Shown: piece after piece, positions 41,331 to 41,524 of the stretch
Layout: the number at the start of each line of letters is the position of its first letter
How positions within the stretch are numbered: the first letter of the stretch is position 1
Origin: Methanobacterium sp. UBA375
Lineage (GTDB): Archaea > Methanobacteriota > Methanobacteria > Methanobacteriales > Methanobacteriaceae
Reading direction: 5' to 3'
NCBI GenBank assembly: GCA_002495625.1
Contig: DAGC01000008.1
Location: 1 to 41,524, forward strand
Length of the DNA: 41,524 bases
Program-made: the position numbers and the translations under genes
The notes under the pieces: model-generated
What the model was told of the DNA's origin: nothing
The model's input: only the letters and a program-made list of their open reading frames with translations
The model's database searches: none

Positions 41331-41524
41331 ACATGTTCAAATGGGGGATATGAAATTGATATACTGGGCTGTGAACTGGAAATTTCAGCAGAGATACTCC
41401 TTTAACCATTGATAACTTTGAAATGCTGGTTGTAGCTGAATTTTAAGGGATGTAATTCTTCATAGTTATATATCTTTTTTATACTGCCATTCCAGTGAAA
41501 CCGGGGGTGTAAAGTTTTTGGGTG
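41331..41524. other. Intergenic tail of the window
   Basis: No certain gene. A 20-codon ORF (ATG at 41350, ribosome site GGGGGAT; MKLIYWAVNWKFQQRYSFNH) ends at 41412 and may be a short remnant, but it is too brief to call. A TATA-like stretch TATATATC lies near 41467-41475, and AACCGGGGGTG near the very end could be a ribosome site for a gene that starts beyond the window. Confidence 0.3.

Noticed and set aside
41350..41412. 20-codon ORF with a fair ribosome site
   Set aside because: Too short, no recognisable feature and no conserved context; mentioned only within the tail region.

Overview
The window looks like a chromosome segment of a hydrogenotrophic methanogen of the order Methanobacteriales, most likely Methanobacterium or a close relative. 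Reasons: a complete F420-reducing hydrogenase operon (frhADGB); archaeal TATA promoters with GGTGAT-type ribosome sites and frequent TTG/GTG starts; a type A archaeal RNase P RNA; tRNAs without encoded CCA; a family-B DNA polymerase that stops just after motif C, as in the split polymerase of Methanothermobacter; and a bacterial-type DnaK system. The species is not determinable from the sequence alone.

Layout. 0.1-9.1 kb is core genome: an EndoQ-like PHP nuclease, a 40-residue membrane ORF, two tandem tRNA-Arg genes, a PAC2-family protein, frhADGB with a terminator, type II methionine aminopeptidase, and three small single-pass membrane/coiled-coil genes. 9.2-9.6 kb holds initiator tRNA-Met followed at once by the RNase P RNA. 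9.7-17.4 kb holds a TauE/SafE permease, dnaJ, dnaK, grpE, a divergent winged-helix regulator whose shared promoter carries iterated elements, and hypF. 17.8-25.7 kb is mixed: an AT-rich CbxX-type AAA+ ATPase, larB, an HxlR regulator facing a 30-residue cysteine peptide and a nitroreductase, three GNAT acetyltransferases, a QueG-like iron-sulfur protein and the polymerase fragment.

25.8-29.2 kb is a compact cassette: PadR regulator, HAAS-domain membrane protein, winged-helix regulator, a regulatory region with a 22-bp periodic array, and a MacB-type ABC permease/ATPase pair. It is bracketed by the acetyltransferase gene on one side and a decayed copy of that gene's 3' end on the other, which looks like the scar of an insertion or duplication. 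29.3-41.5 kb is an accessory redox region: glutamate decarboxylase, a dead methyltransferase, two-lobed nitroreductase, four flavodoxin-type genes (one is a pseudogene fused to a dehydrogenase fragment), ArsR and winged-helix regulators, an alpha/beta hydrolase, a lipoprotein, a dehydrogenase, a methyltransferase and several small membrane proteins.

How it fits together. FrhAGB oxidises H2 to reduce F420 for methanogenesis; FrhD and HypF mature its NiFe site, and LarB adds a second nickel-cofactor link. The chaperone genes and their divergent regulator look like one stress regulon. The most original signals are regulatory: the 22-bp array upstream of the ABC transporter, and the motifs it shares with a perfect 19-bp palindrome near 36.65 kb, each lying downstream of one of two closely paralogous winged-helix genes.
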